Shown here: positions 35,785 to 50,041 of the stretch, in pieces
Position numbering within the stretch: the first letter of the stretch is position 1
How the letters are laid out: the number at the start of each line of letters is the position of its first letter
Source: Panorpa germanica
Lineage: Eukaryota; Arthropoda; Insecta; Mecoptera; Panorpidae
Assembly: GCA_963678705.1 (NCBI GenBank)
Contig: OY783204.1
Span: 12,720,759 to 12,784,758 of the forward strand
Reading direction: 5' to 3'
Length of the DNA stretch: 64,000 nt
Position numbers and translations under genes: made by a program
Notes under the pieces: model-generated
Seen by the model: only the letters and a program-made list of their open reading frames with translations
What the model was told of the DNA's origin: nothing
The model's database searches: none

Positions 35785-37370
35785 CGATAGACAAAAAAAG
35801 TGATAATAATTAGGTTAGTGTTAGTGCTAAAACATCAAGTGGTTTAAAATTCAAGAAATCTGTAGAGATATATAAGGAAGACCTCATATAAACACTACAA
35901 ATATACGGAAGACAAAAGGTTGCCGCCCACTATCAAGTAAGTCGAATAACATTAACTATAAATAATATTAAAACACAAGAATTAATTTATATAAATGCGT
36001 GTTTTAAATAATAATGAGAGTGTATTAATTGTTATAAGTGATTAAGTGAACAATATATGCGGTTTTCTTGGAAATAGTGATTGATCGTTCATGAACATTC
36101 AATGGTAACAAACAAATGGTAAGTAAGTAGGCATAAGTACAAGTATGTATATGAGATATTTATAGAAATTCAGTGTGCCTTTGTTGATGTCCGGTGGCCA
36201 AGTGACCTTTAAAGAATTAGACCGGCAAAAACCTATAGGTACGTCTACTGCGCTATGGAGAACTATTTTCATTGTCGAACATTATTTTACAAACCGATTA
36301 CCGTTCCATGAAAAGGCAACTATCTAAGGGTTGTCCTCAGCGATCTGTAATGTGGCCTGAGCTCTGGAACATGGTATTCGACGAGAACTGTGTTTCTTAC
36401 TCGAAAGGTTGTGTAGGCATATGTTTTGCCAACGATAATGTGATCTTTATCGGTGCAAATAGTACATAAACCCTAGAAAGCCGTTCTCGACCTGCTATAT
36501 ATAAAATCTGTAGTTTCTTGAAGCTACAAAGCTACGAGACAAATACAGTAACAACGAATGATAAACTTGTAACACACCTTGCGCGTGTCACAAGGACGGA
36601 ATGAAGCTTAAACTCGGCAACTATGCCGACACTATACAAGGGGGCATTTATGCTAATAGTTGTGTATTGTGCTTCGGCATGGTATTACAAGATCAATCTT
36701 CCAGATCTTCCATGCAAAGAACTATGTTATTGACGATGACGCGTTGTTGCAGAACTGTATCTACAGAAGTGGTGCAAGTGATATTGGGGACAATTCCTTT
36801 TGATTTAAAAATCACTCATGCACTTACTCAAGTACAAATTACGCTAGAACTGAAAAAATTAAATTTTGATGATTTAAAATTAATGCGACAAATTTCGAGG
36901 ATTTAAAGTTAATGCGGATGTAGGATAAAAGTCTGGAGACGATACCAAATATATTGCTAAAGAGATGAATGCATATATGCATAAGCTCTGGCAAGACAGA
37001 TGGGACTTAATACAAAAAGGAAGACCTACGTCTTGGTTTACAAGGACGTTAATATTGCTTTGCAACACAAGTGGTTTCTATCTACTATGTGTGTGATCGG
37101 CTCCTGCTACTTTAGGTGAAAAAAGTGATTAAAAGTGAGAAATTATATATGGAAAAAAATTAAATAAATTATATGAATACTTTTTCAAACGAAAAGTATT
37201 TAAGTTTGTTTTAAATTTGTGTTAATTTACCCTAAACAAAGTGTTTTTACAAAAGTTTGACAGTTGAAAACCAGTGTTAAAAACGAATTTTTCATTACGC
37301 GTACACGCGGTCTTATAAACATAACCTCAAATTTGTAACTTTAATGTTTGATATAAGACATTAATAAGTG
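35785..37370 (+). repeat. Array unit 24 (B type, 1,586 bp)
   Basis: A TAA at 36467-36469 cuts the RT-derived frame, and GPEL is changed to WPEL. Both changes recur exactly in unit 28, 6,326 bp away. Confidence 0.95.
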
Positions 37371-38944
37371 CGATAGACAAAAAAAGTGATAATAATTAGG
37401 TTAGTGTTAGTGCTAAAACATCAAGTGGTTTAAAATTCAAGAAATCTGTAGAGATATATAAGGAAGACCTCATTTAAACACTACAAATATACGGAAGACA
37501 AAAGGTTGCCGCCCACTATCAAGTAAGTCGAATAACATTAACTATAAATAATATTAAAACACAAGAATTAGTTTATATAAATGCGTGTTTTTAATAATAA
37601 TGAGAGTGTATTAATTGTTATAAGTGATTAAGTGAACAATATATGCGGTTTTCTTGGAAATAGTGATTGATCGTTCATGAACATTCAATGGTAACAAACA
37701 AATGGTTTAGTAAGTAGGCATAAGTACAAGTATGTATATGAGATATTTATAGAAATTCAGTGTGCCTTTGTTGATGTCCGGTGGCCAAGTGACCTTCAAA
37801 GAATTAGACCGGCAAAAACCTATAGGTACGTCTACTGCGCTATGGAGAACTATTTTCATTGTTAAACATTATTTTACAAACCGATTACCGTTCCATGAAA
37901 AGGCAACTATCTAAAGGTTGTCCTCAGCGATCTGTAATGGGGTCTGAGCTCTGGAACATGGTATTCGACGAGAACTGTGTTTCTCACTCGAAAGGTTGTG
38001 TAGACATATGTTTTGCCAACGATAATGTGATCCTTATCGGTAAAAATAGTACAGAAACCCTAGAAAGCCGTTCTCGACCTGCTATATATAAAATCTGTAG
38101 TTTCTTGAAGCTACAAAGCTACGAAACAAATACAGTAACAACGAATGATAAACTTGTAACACACCTTGCGCGTGTCACAAGGACGGAATAAAGCTTAAAC
38201 TCGGCAACTATGCCGACACTATACAAGGGGGCATTTGTGCTAATAGTTGTGTATTGTGCTTCGGCATGGTATTACAGGATCAATCTTCCAGATCGTCCAT
38301 GCAAAGAACTATGTTATTGACGATGACGCGTTGTTGCAGAACTGTATCTACAGAAGTGGTGCAAGTGATATTGGGGACAATTCCTTTAGATTTAAAAATC
38401 ACTCATGTACAAATTACGCTAGAACAAAAAAAATAAATTTTGATGATTTAAAATTAATGCGACAAATTTCGAGGATTTAAAGTTAATGCGGATGTAGGAT
38501 AAAAGTCTGGAGACGATACCAAATATATTGCCAAAGAGATGAATGCATATATGCATAAGCTCTGGCAAGACAGATGGGACTTAATACAAAAAGGAAGACC
38601 TACGCATTGGTTTACAAGGACGTTAATATTGCTTTACAACACAAGTGGTTCCTATCTACTATGTGTGTGATCGGCTCCTGCTACTTTAGGTGAAAAAAGT
38701 GATTAAAAGTGAGAAATAAATTATGGAAAAAAATTAAATAAATTATATGAATACTTTTTCAAACGAAAAGTATTTAAGTTTGTTTTAAATTTGTGTTAAT
38801 TTACCCTAAACAAAGTGTTTTTACAAAAGTTTGACAGTTGGAAACCAGTGTTAAAAACGAATTTTTCATTACGCGTACACGCGGTCTTATAAACATAACC
38901 TCAAATTTGTAACTTTGATGTTTGATATAAGACATTAATAAGTG
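37371..38944 (+). repeat. Array unit 25 (B type, 1,574 bp)
   Basis: Has the 12-bp deletion of units 20, 36 and 40, but without their gttgtaaattg marker, so it is a mosaic. aatggtttagtaag (+1 base) at ~37705 destroys the splice-donor-like motif and recurs in unit 29. Confidence 0.95.
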
Positions 38945-40524
38945 CGATAGACAAAAAAAGTGATAATAGTTAGGTTAGTGCTAAAACATCAAGTGGTTTA
39001 AAATTTAAAAAAGATGTAGAGATATATAAGGAAGACCTCATATAAACACTACAAATTTACGGAAGACAAAAGGTTGCCGCCCACTATCAAGTAAGTCGAA
39101 TAACATTAACTATAAATAATATTAAAACACAAGAATTAGTTTATATTAATGCGTGTTTTAAATAATAATGAGAGTGTATTAATTGTTATAAGTGATTAAG
39201 TGAACAATATATGCGGTTTTCTTGGAAATAGTGATTGATCGTTCATGAACATTCAATGGTAACAAACAAATAGTAAGTAAGTAGGCATAAGTACAAGTAT
39301 GTATATGATATATTTATAGAAATTCAGTGTGCCTTTGTTGATGTCCGGTGGCCAAGTGACCTTCAAAGAATTAGACCGGCAAAAACCTATAGGTACTTCT
39401 ATTGCGCTATGGAGAACTATTTTAATTGTCGAACATTATTTTACAAACCGATTACCGTTCCATGAAAAGGCAACTATCTAAAGGTTGTCCTCAGCGATCT
39501 GTAATGGGGCCTGAGCTCTGGAACATGGTATTCGACGAGAACTGTGTTTCTCACTCGAAAGGTTGTGTAGACATATGTTTTGCCAACGATAATGTGATCC
39601 TTATCGGTGCAAATAGTACAGAAACCCTAGAAAGCCGTTCTCGACCTGCTATATATAAAATCTGTAGTTTCTTGAAGCTACAAAGCTACGAAACAAATAC
39701 AGTAACAACGAATGATAAACTTGTAACACACCTTGCGCGTGTCACAAGGACGGAATGAAGCTTAAACTCGGCAACTATGCCGACACTATACAAGGGGGCA
39801 TTTATGCTAATAGTTGTGTATTGTGCTTCGGCATGGTATTACAGGATCAATCTTCCAGATCTTCCATGCAAAGAACTATGTTATTGACGATGACGCGTTG
39901 TTGCAGAACTGTATCTACAGAAGTGGTGCAAGTGATATTGGAAACAATTCCTTTAGATTTAAAAATCACTCATGCACTTACTCAAGTACAAACTAATCTA
40001 GAACTGAAAAAATCAAATTTTGATGATTTAAAATTAATGCGACAAATTTCGAGGATTTAAAGTTAATGCGGATGTAAGATAAAAGTCTGGAGACGATACC
40101 AAATATATTGCCAAAGAGATGAATGCATATATGCATAAGCTCTGCCAAGACAGATGGGACTTAATACAAAAAGGAAGACCTACGTATTGGTTTACAAGGA
40201 CGTTAATATTGCTTTGCAACACAAGTGGTTCCTATCTACTATGTGTGTGATCGGCTCCTGCTACTTTAGGTGAAAAAAGTGATTAAAAGTGAGAAATTAA
40301 TTATGGAAAAAAATTAAATAAATTATATGAATACTTTTTCAAACGAAAAGTATTTAAGTTTGTTTTAAATTTGTGTTAATTTGCCCTAAACAAAGTGTTT
40401 TTACAAAAGTTTGACAGGTGGAAACCAGTGTTAAAAACGAATTTTTCATTACGCGTACACGCGGTCTTATAAACATAACCTCAAATTTGGAACTTTGATG
40501 TTTGATATAAGACATTAATAAGTG
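38945..40524 (+). repeat. Array unit 26 (B type, 1,580 bp)
   Basis: One of the two ttagtg hexamers after ttagg near the start is missing (-6 bp). The right part of this unit, from about 39380, is repeated 4,759 bp away in unit 29. Confidence 0.95.
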
Positions 40525-42110
40525 CGATAGATAAAAAAAGTAATAATAATTAGGTAAGTGTTAGTGCTAAAACATCAAGTTGTTTAAAATTCAAGAAATC
40601 TGTAGAGATATATAAGGAAGACCTCATATAAACACTACAAATATACGGAAGACAAAAGGTTGCCGCCCACTATCAAGTAAGTCGAATAACATTAACTATA
40701 AATAATATTAAAACACAAGAATTAGTTTATATAAATGCGTGTTTTAAATAATAATGATAGTGTATTAATTGTTATAAGTGATTAAGTGAACAATATATGC
40801 GGTTTTCTTGAAAATAGTGATTGATCGTTCATGAACATTCAATGGTAACAAACAAATGGTAAGTAAGTAGGCATAAGTACAAGTATATATATGATATATT
40901 TATAAAAATTCAGTGTGCCTTTGTTGATGTCCGGTGGCCAAGTGACCTTCAAAGAAATATACCGGCAAAAACCTGTAGATACTTCTATTGCGCTATGGAG
41001 AACTATTTTCATTGTCGAACATTATTTTACAAACCGATTACCGTTCCATGAAAAGGCAACTATCTAAAGGTTGTCCTCAGCGATCTGTAATGGGGCCTGA
41101 GCTCTGGAACATGGTATTCGACGAGAACTGTGTTTCTCACTCGAAAGGTTGTGTAGACATATGTTTTGCCAACGATAATGTGATCCTTATCGGTGCAAAT
41201 AGTACAGAAACCCTAGAAAGCCGTTCTCGACCTGCTATATATAAAATCTGTAGTTTCTTGAAGCTACAAAGCTACGAAACAAATACAGTAACAACGAATG
41301 ATAAACTTGTAACACACCTTGCGCGTGTCACAAGGACGGAGTGAAGCTTAAACTCGGCAACTATGCCGACACTATACAAGGGGGCATTTATGCTAATAGT
41401 TGTGTATTGTGCTTCGGCATGGTATTACAGGATCAATCTTCCAGATCTTCCATGCAAAGAACTATGTTATTGACGATGACGCGTTGTTGCAGAACTGTAT
41501 CTACAAAAGTGGTGCAAGTGATATTGGGGACAATTCCTTTAGATTTAAAAATCACTCATGCACTTACTCAAGTACAAATTACGCTAGAACTGAAAAAATG
41601 AAATTTTGATGATTTAAAATTAATGCGACAAATTTCGAGGATTTAAAGTTAACGCGGCTGTAGGATAAAAGTCTGGAGACGATACCAAATATATTGCCAA
41701 AGAGATGAATGCATATATGCATAAGCTCTGGCAAGACAGATGGGACCTAATACAAAAAGGAAAACCTACGTATTGGTTTACAAGGACGTTAATATTGCTT
41801 TGCAACAGAAGTGGTTCCTATCTACTATGTGTGTGATCGGCTCCTGCTACTTTAGGTGAAAAAAGTGATTAAAAGTGAGAAATTAATTATTGAAAAAAAT
41901 TAAATAAATTATATGAATACTTTTTCAAACGAAAAGTATTTAAGTTTGTTTTAAATTTGTAGTAATTTACCCTAAACAAAGTGTTTTTACAAAAGTTTGA
42001 CAGGTGGAAACTAGTGTTAAAAACGAATTTTTCATTACGCGTACACGCGGTCTTATAAACATAACCTCAAATTTGTAACTTTGATGTTTGATATAAGACA
42101 ATAATAAGTG
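40525..42110 (+). repeat. Array unit 27 (B type, 1,586 bp)
   Basis: Identical or nearly identical to unit 30, 4,759 bp away, including gggacctaat and gcaacagaag. Its right end (ttgtagtaat) matches the right end of unit 23, not of unit 30. Confidence 0.95.
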
Positions 42111-43696
42111 CGATAGACAAAAAAAGTGATAATAATTAGGTTAGTGTTAGTGCTAAAACATCAAGTGGTTTAAAATTCAAGAAATCTGTAGAGATATATA
42201 AGGAAGACCTCATATAAACACTACAAATATACGGAAGACAAAAGGTTGCCGCCCACTATCAAGTAAGTCGAATAACATTAACTATAAATAATATTAAAAC
42301 ACAAGAATTAATTTATATAAATGCGTGTTTTAAATAATAATGAGAGTGTATTAATTGTTATAAGTGATTAAGTGAACAATATATGCGGTTTTCTTGGAAA
42401 TAGTGATTGATCGTTCATGAACATTCAATGGTAACAAACAAATGGTAAGTAAGTAGGCATAAGTACAAGTATGTATATGAGATATTTATAGAAATTCAGT
42501 GTGCCTTTGTTGATGTCCGGTGGCCAAGTGACCTTTAAAGAATTAGACCGGCAAAAACCTATAGGTACGTCTACTGCGCTATGGAGAACTATTTTCATTG
42601 TCGAACATTATTTTACAAACCGATTACCGTTCCATGAAAAGGCAACTATCTAAGGGTTGTCCTCAGCGATCTGTAATGTGGCCTGAGCTCTGGAACATGG
42701 TATTCGACGAGAACTGTGTTTCTTACTCGAAAGGTTGTGTAGGCATATGTTTTGCCAACGATAATGTGATCTTTATCGGTGCAAATAGTACATAAACCCT
42801 AGAAAGCCGTTCTCGACCTGCTATATATAAAATCTGTAGTTTCTTGAAGCTACAAAGCTACGAGACAAATACAGTAACAACGAATGATAAACTTGTAACA
42901 CACCTTGCGCGTGTCACAAGGACGGAATGAAGCTTAAACTCGGCAACTATGCCGACACTATACAAGGGGGCATTTATGCTAATAGTTGTGTATTGTGCTT
43001 CGGCATGGTATTACAAGATCAATCTTCCAGATCTTCCATGCAAAGAACTATGTTATTGACGATGACGCGTTGTTGCAGAACTGTATCTACAGAAGTGGTG
43101 CAAGTGATATTGGGGACAATTCCTTTTGATTTAAAAATCACTCATGCACTTACTCAAGTACAAATTACGCTAGAACTGAAAAAATTAAATTTTGATGATT
43201 TAAAATTAATGCGACAAATTTCGAGGATTTAAAGTTAATGCGGATGTAGGATAAAAGTCTGGAGACGATACCAAATATATTGCTAAAGAGATGAATGCAT
43301 ATATGCATAAGCTCTGGCAAGACAGATGGGACTTAATACAAAAAGGAAGACCTACGTCTTGGTTTACAAGGACGTTAATATTGCTTTGCAACACAAGTGG
43401 TTCCTATCTACTATGTGTGTGATCGGCTCCTGCTACTTTAGGTGAAAAAAGTGATTAAAAGTGAGAAATTATATATGGAAAAAAATTAAATAAATTATAT
43501 GAATACTTTTTCAAACGAAAAGTATTTAAGTTTGTTTTAAATTTGTGTTAATTTACCCTAAACAAAGTGTTTTTACAAAAGTTTGACAGTTGAAAACCAG
43601 TGTTAAAAACGAATTTTTCATTACGCGTACACGCGGTCTTATAAACATAACCTCAAATTTGTAACTTTAATGTTTGATATAAGACATTAATAAGTG
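42111..43696 (+). repeat. Array unit 28 (B type, 1,586 bp)
   Basis: Copy of unit 24, with the same TAA at 42793-42795 and WPEL. One difference seen is ggttcctatc here versus ggtttctatc in unit 24. Confidence 0.95.
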
Positions 43697-45283
43697 CGAT
43701 AGACAAAAAAAGTGATAATAATTAGGTTAGTGTTAGTGCTAAAACATCAAGTGGTTTAAAATTCAAGAAATCTGTAGAGATATATAAGGAAGACCTCATT
43801 TAAACACTACAAATATACGGAAGACAAAAGGTTGCCGCCCACTATCAAGTAAGTCGAATAACATTAACTATAAATAATATTAAAACACAAGAATTAGTTT
43901 ATATAAATGCGTGTTTTTAATAATAATGAGAGTGTATTAATTGTTATAAGTGATTAAGTGAACAATATATGCGGTTTTCTTGGAAATAGTGATTGATCGT
44001 TCATGAACATTCAATGGTAACAAACAAATGGTTTAGTAAGTAGGCATAAGTACAAGTATGTATATGAGATATTTATAGAAATTCAGTGTGCCTTTGTTGA
44101 TGTCCGGTGGCCAAGTGACCTTCAAAGAATTAGACCGGCAAAAACCTATAGGTACTTCTATTGCGCTATGGAGAACTATTTTAATTGTCGAACATTATTT
44201 TACAAACCGATTACCGTTCCATGAAAAGGCAACTATCTAAAGGTTGTCCTCAGCGATCTGTAATGGGGCCTGAGCTCTGGAACATGGTATTCGACGAGAA
44301 CTGTGTTTCTCACTCGAAAGGTTGTGTAGACATATGTTTTGCCAACGATAATGTGATCCTTATCGGTGCAAATAGTACAGAAACCCTAGAAAGCCGTTCT
44401 CGACCTGCTATATATAAAATCTGTAGTTTCTTGAAGCTACAAAGCTACGAAACAAATACAGTAACAACGAATGATAAACTTGTAACACACCTTGCGCGTG
44501 TCACAAGGACGGAATGAAGCTTAAACTCGGCAACTATGCCGACACTATACAAGGGGGCATTTATGCTAATAGTTGTGTATTGTGCTTCGGCATGGTATTA
44601 CAGGATCAATCTTCCAGATCTTCCATGCAAAGAACTATGTTATTGACGATGACGCGTTGTTGCAGAACTGTATCTACAGAAGTGGTGCAAGTGATATTGG
44701 AAACAATTCCTTTAGATTTAAAAATCACTCATGCACTTACTCAAGTACAAACTAATCTAGAACTGAAAAAATCAAATTTTGATGATTTAAAATTAATGCG
44801 ACAAATTTCGAGGATTTAAAGTTAATGCGGATGTAAGATAAAAGTCTGGAGACGATACCAAATATATTGCCAAAGAGATGAATGCATATATGCATAAGCT
44901 CTGCCAAGACAGATGGGACTTAATACAAAAAGGAAGACCTACGTATTGGTTTACAAGGACGTTAATATTGCTTTGCAACACAAGTGGTTCCTATCTACTA
45001 TGTGTGTGATCGGCTCCTGCTACTTTAGGTGAAAAAAGTGATTAAAAGTGAGAAATTAATTATGGAAAAAAATTAAATAAATTATATGAATACTTTTTCA
45101 AACGAAAAGTATTTAAGTTTGTTTTAAATTTGTGTTAATTTGCCCTAAACAAAGTGTTTTTACAAAAGTTTGACAGGTGGAAACCAGTGTTAAAAACGAA
45201 TTTTTCATTACGCGTACACGCGGTCTTATAAACATAACCTCAAATTTGGAACTTTGATGTTTGATATAAGACATTAATAAGTG
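43697..45283 (+). repeat. Array unit 29 (B type, 1,587 bp), recombinant
   Basis: The left part carries the aatggtttag marker of unit 25. From about 44150 it carries ggtacttctattgc and tttaattg of unit 26. The crossover lies between ~44042 and ~44155. Confidence 0.95.
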
Positions 45284-46869
45284 CGATAGATAAAAAAAGT
45301 AATAATAATTAGGTAAGTGTTAGTGCTAAAACATCAAGTTGTTTAAAATTCAAGAAATCTGTAGAGATATATAAGGAAGACCTCATATAAACACTACAAA
45401 TATACGGAAGACAAAAGGTTGCCGCCCACTATCAAGTAAGTCGAATAACATTAACTATAAATAATATTAAAACACAAGAATTAGTTTATATAAATGCGTG
45501 TTTTAAATAATAATGATAGTGTATTAATTGTTATAAGTGATTAAGTGAACAATATATGCGGTTTTCTTGAAAATAGTGATTGATCGTTCATGAACATTCA
45601 ATGGTAACAAACAAATGGTAAGTAAGTAGGCATAAGTACAAGTATATATATGATATATTTATAAAAATTCAGTGTGCCTTTGTTGATGTCCGGTGGCCAA
45701 GTGACCTTCAAAGAAATATACCGGCAAAAACCTGTAGATACTTCTATTGCGCTATGGAGAACTATTTTCATTGTCGAACATTATTTTACAAACCGATTAC
45801 CGTTCCATGAAAAGGCAACTATCTAAAGGTTGTCCTCAGCGATCTGTAATGGGGCCTGAGCTCTGGAACATGGTATTCGACGAGAACTGTGTTTCTCACT
45901 CGAAAGGTTGTGTAGACATATGTTTTGCCAACGATAATGTGATCCTTATCGGTGCAAATAGTACAGAAACCCTAGAAAGCCGTTCTCGACCTGCTATATA
46001 TAAAATCTGTAGTTTCTTGAAGCTACAAAGCTACGAAACAAATACAGTAACAACGAATGATAAACTTGTAACACACCTTGCGCGTGTCACAAGGACGGAG
46101 TGAAGCTTAAACTCGGCAACTATGCCGACACTATACAAGGGGGCATTTATGCTAATAGTTGTGTATTGTGCTTCGGCATGGTATTACAGGATCAATCTTC
46201 CAGATCTTCCATGCAAAGAACTATGTTATTGACGATGACGCGTTGTTGCAGAACTGTATCTACAAAAGTGGTGCAAGTGATATTGGGGACAATTCCTTTA
46301 GATTTAAAAATCACTCATGCACTTACTCAAGTACAAATTACGCTAGAACTGAAAAAATGAAATTTTGATGATTTAAAATTAATGCGACAAATTTCGAGGA
46401 TTTAAAGTTAACGCGGCTGTAGGATAAAAGTCTGGAGACGATACCAAATATATTGCCAAAGAGATGAATGCATATATGCATAAGCTCTGGCAAGACAGAT
46501 GGGACCTAATACAAAAAGGAAAACCTACGTATTGGTTTACAAGGACGTTAATATTGCTTTGCAACAGAAGTGGTTCCTATCTACTATGTGTGTGATCGGC
46601 TCCTGCTACTTTAGGTGAAAAAAGTGATTAAAAGTGAGAAATTAATTATTGAAAAAAATTAAATAAATTATATGAATACTTTTTCAAACGAAAAGTATTT
46701 AAGTTTGTTTTAAATTTGTGTTAATTTACCCTAAACAAAGTGTTTTTACAAAAGTTTGACAGATGGAAACTAGTGTTAAAAACGAATTTTTCATTACGCG
46801 TACACGCGGTCTTATAAACATAACCTCAAATTTGTAACTTTGATGTTTGATATAAGACAATAATAAGTG
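45284..46869 (+). repeat. Array unit 30 (B type, 1,586 bp)
   Basis: Copy of unit 27 up to about 46570-46710, after which it switches to ttgtgttaat and gacagatgg. Confidence 0.95.
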
Positions 46870-48455
46870 CGATAGACAAAAAAAGTGATAATAATTAGGT
46901 TAGTGTTAGTGCTAAAACATCAAGTGGTTTAAAATTCAAGAAATCTGTAGAGATATATAAGGAAGACCTCATATAAACACTACAAATATACGGAAGACAA
47001 AAGGTTGCCGCTCACTATCAAGTAAGTCGAATAACATTAACTATAAATAATATTAAAACACAAGAATTAGCTTATATAAATGCGTGTTTTAAATAATAAT
47101 GAGAGTGTATTAATTGTTATAAGTGATTAAGTGAACAATATATGCGGTTTTCTTGGAAATAGTGATTGATCGTTCATAAACATTCAATGGTAACAAACAA
47201 ATGGTAAGTAAGTAGGCATAAGTACAAGTATGTATATGAGATATTTATAGAAATTCAGTGTGCCTTTGTTGATGTCCGGTGGCCAAGTGACCTTTAAAGA
47301 ATTAGACCGGCAAAAACCTATAGGTACGTCTACTGCGCTATGGAGAACTATTTTCATTGTCGAACATTATTTTACAAACCGATTACCGTTCCATGAAAAG
47401 GCAACTATCTAAGGGTTGTCCTCAGCGATCTGTAATGGGGCCTGAGCTCTGGAACATGGTATTCGACGAGAACTGTGTTTCTTACTCGAAAGGTTGTGTA
47501 GACATATGTTTTGCCAACGATAATGTGATCCTTATCGGTACAAATAGTACAGAAACCCTAGAAAGTCGTTCTCGACCTGCTATATATAAAATCTGTAGTT
47601 TCTTGAAGCTACAAAGCTACGAGACAAATACAGTAACAACGAATGATAAACTTGTAACACACCTTGCGCGTGTCACAAGGACGGAATGAAGCTTAAACTC
47701 GGCAACTATGCCGACACTATACAAGGGGGCATTTATGCTAATAGTTGTGTATTGTGCTTCGGCATGGTATTACAGGATCAATCTTCCAGATCTTCCATGC
47801 AAAGAACTATGTTATTGACGATGACGCGTTGTTGCAGAACTGTATCTACAGAAGTGGTGCAAGTGATATTGGGGACAATTCCTTTAGATTTAAAAATCAC
47901 TTATGCACTTACTCAAGTACAAATTACGCTAGAACTGAAAAAATCAAATTTTAATGATTTAAAATTAATGCGACAAATTTCGAGGATTTAAAGTTAATGC
48001 GGCTGTAGGATAAAAGTCTGGAGACGATACCAAATATATTGCCAAAAAGATGAATGCATATATGCATAAGCTCTGGCAAGACAGATAGAACTTAATACAA
48101 AAAGGAAGACCTACGTATTGGTTTACCACGACGTTAATTATGCTTTGCAACACAAGTGGTTCCTATCTACTATGTGTGTGATCGGCTCCTGCTACTTTAG
48201 GTGAAAAAAGTGATTAAAAGTGAGAAATTAATTATTGAAAAAAATTAAATAAATTATATGAATACTTTTTCAAACGAAAGGTATTTAAGTTTGTTTTAAA
48301 TTTGTGTTAATTTACCCTAAACAAAGTGTTTTTACAAAAGTTTGACAGGTGGAAACTAGTGTTAAAAACGATATTTTCATTACGCGTACACGCGGTCTTA
48401 TAAACATAACCTCAAATTTGTAACTTTGATGTTTGATATAAGACAATAATAAGTG
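46870..48455 (+). repeat. Array unit 31 (B type, 1,586 bp)
   Basis: Carries the whole private variant set of unit 15, 25,102 bp away. Small differences (gaaaaaatc versus gaaacaatc, ttaattatg versus ttaatattg) show the copies have diverged a little. Confidence 0.95.
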
Positions 48456-50041
48456 CGATAGACAAAAAAAGTGATAATAATTAGGTTAGTGTTAGTGCTA
48501 AAACATCAAGTGGTTTAAAATTTAAGAAATCTGTAGAGATATATAAGGAAGACCTCATATAAACACTACAAATATACGGAAGACAAAAGGTTGCCGCCCA
48601 CTATCAAGTAAGTCGAATAACATTACCTATAAATAATATTAAAACACAAGAATTAGTTTATATAAATGCGTGTTTTAAATAATAATGAGAGTGTATTAAT
48701 TGTTATAAGTGATTAAGTGAACAATATATGCGGTTTTCTTGGAAATAGTGATTGATCGTTCATGAACATTCAATGGTAACAAACAAATAGTAAGTAAGTA
48801 GGCATAAGTACAAGTATGTATATGAGATATTTATAGAAATTCAGTGTGCCTTTGTTGATGTCCGGTGGCCAAGTGACCTTTAAAGAATTATACCGGCAAA
48901 AACCTATAGGTACTTCTATTGCGCTATGGAGAACTATTTTCATTGTCGAACATTATTTTACAAACCGATTACCGTTCCATGAAAAGGCAACTATCTAAAG
49001 GTTGTCCTCAGCGATCTGTAATGGGGCCTGAGCTCTGGAACATGGTATTCGACGAGAACTGTGTTTCTCACTCGAAAGGTTGTGTAGACATATGTTTTGC
49101 CAACGATAATGTGATCCTTATCGGTGCAAGTAGTACAGAAACCCTAGAAAGCCGTTCTCGACCTGCTATATATAAAATCTGTAGTTTCTTGAAGCTACAA
49201 AGCTACGAGACAAATACAGTAACAACGAATGATAAACTTGTAACACACCTTGCGCGTGTCACAAGGACGGAATGAAGCTTAAACTCGGCAACTATGCCGA
49301 CACTATACAAGGGGGCATTTATGCTAATAGTTGTGTATTGTGCTTCGGCATGGTATTACAGGATCAATCTTCCAGAACTTTCATGCAAAGAACTATGTTA
49401 TTGACGATGACGCGTTGTTGCAGAACTGTATCTACAGAAGTGGTGCAAGTGATATTGGGGACAATTCCCTTAGATTTAAAAATCACTCATGCACTTACTC
49501 AAGTACAAATTAATCTAGAACTGAAAAAATCAAATTTTGATGATTTAAAATTAATGCGACAAATTTCGAGGATTTAAAGTTAATGCGGATGTAAGATAAA
49601 AGTCTGGAGACGATACCAAATATATTGCCAAAGAGATGAATGCATATATGCATAAGCTCTGCCAAGACAGATGGGACTTAATACAAAAAGAAAGACCTAC
49701 GTATTGGTTTATAAGGACGTTAATATTGCTTTGCAACACAAGTGGTTCCTATCTACTATGTGTGTGATCGGCTCCTGCTACTTTAGGTGAAAAAAGTGAT
49801 TAAAAGTGAGAAATTAATTATGGAAAAAAATTAAATAAATTATATGAATACTTTTTCAAACGAAAAGTATTTAAGTTTGTTTTAAATTTGTGTTAATTTA
49901 CCCTAAACAAAGTGTTTTTACAAAAGTTTGACAGGTGGAAACCAGTGTTAAAAACGAATTTTTCATTACGCGTACACGCGGTCTTATAAACATAACCTCA
50001 AATTTGTAACTTTGATGTTTGATATAAGACATTAATAAGTG
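48456..50041 (+). repeat. Array unit 32 (B type, 1,586 bp)
   Basis: Private changes: attacctata, ggtgcaagtag (N to S) and ccagaactttc. The right half is of the gatgtaagat / ctctgccaag lineage. Confidence 0.95.

Larger units (their letters stand above)
35600..41925 (+). repeat. 6,326-bp four-unit block, copy 1
   Basis: Units 24-27 in shifted phase. The left edge lies between ~35486 and ~35631; ttgtagtaat at 35631 recurs at 41957. It includes the WPEL/TAA unit 24, the aatggtttag unit 25, the short unit 26 and unit 27. Confidence 0.88.
41926..46684 (+). repeat. Copy 2 of the same block, one unit lost (4,759 bp)
   Basis: It follows copy 1 at +6,326 bp until about 44042-44155, then follows it at +4,759 bp. 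Exactly 1,567 bp, the length from the unit 25 site to the unit 26 site, has been removed. The right edge is between ~46570 and ~46710. Confidence 0.88.
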
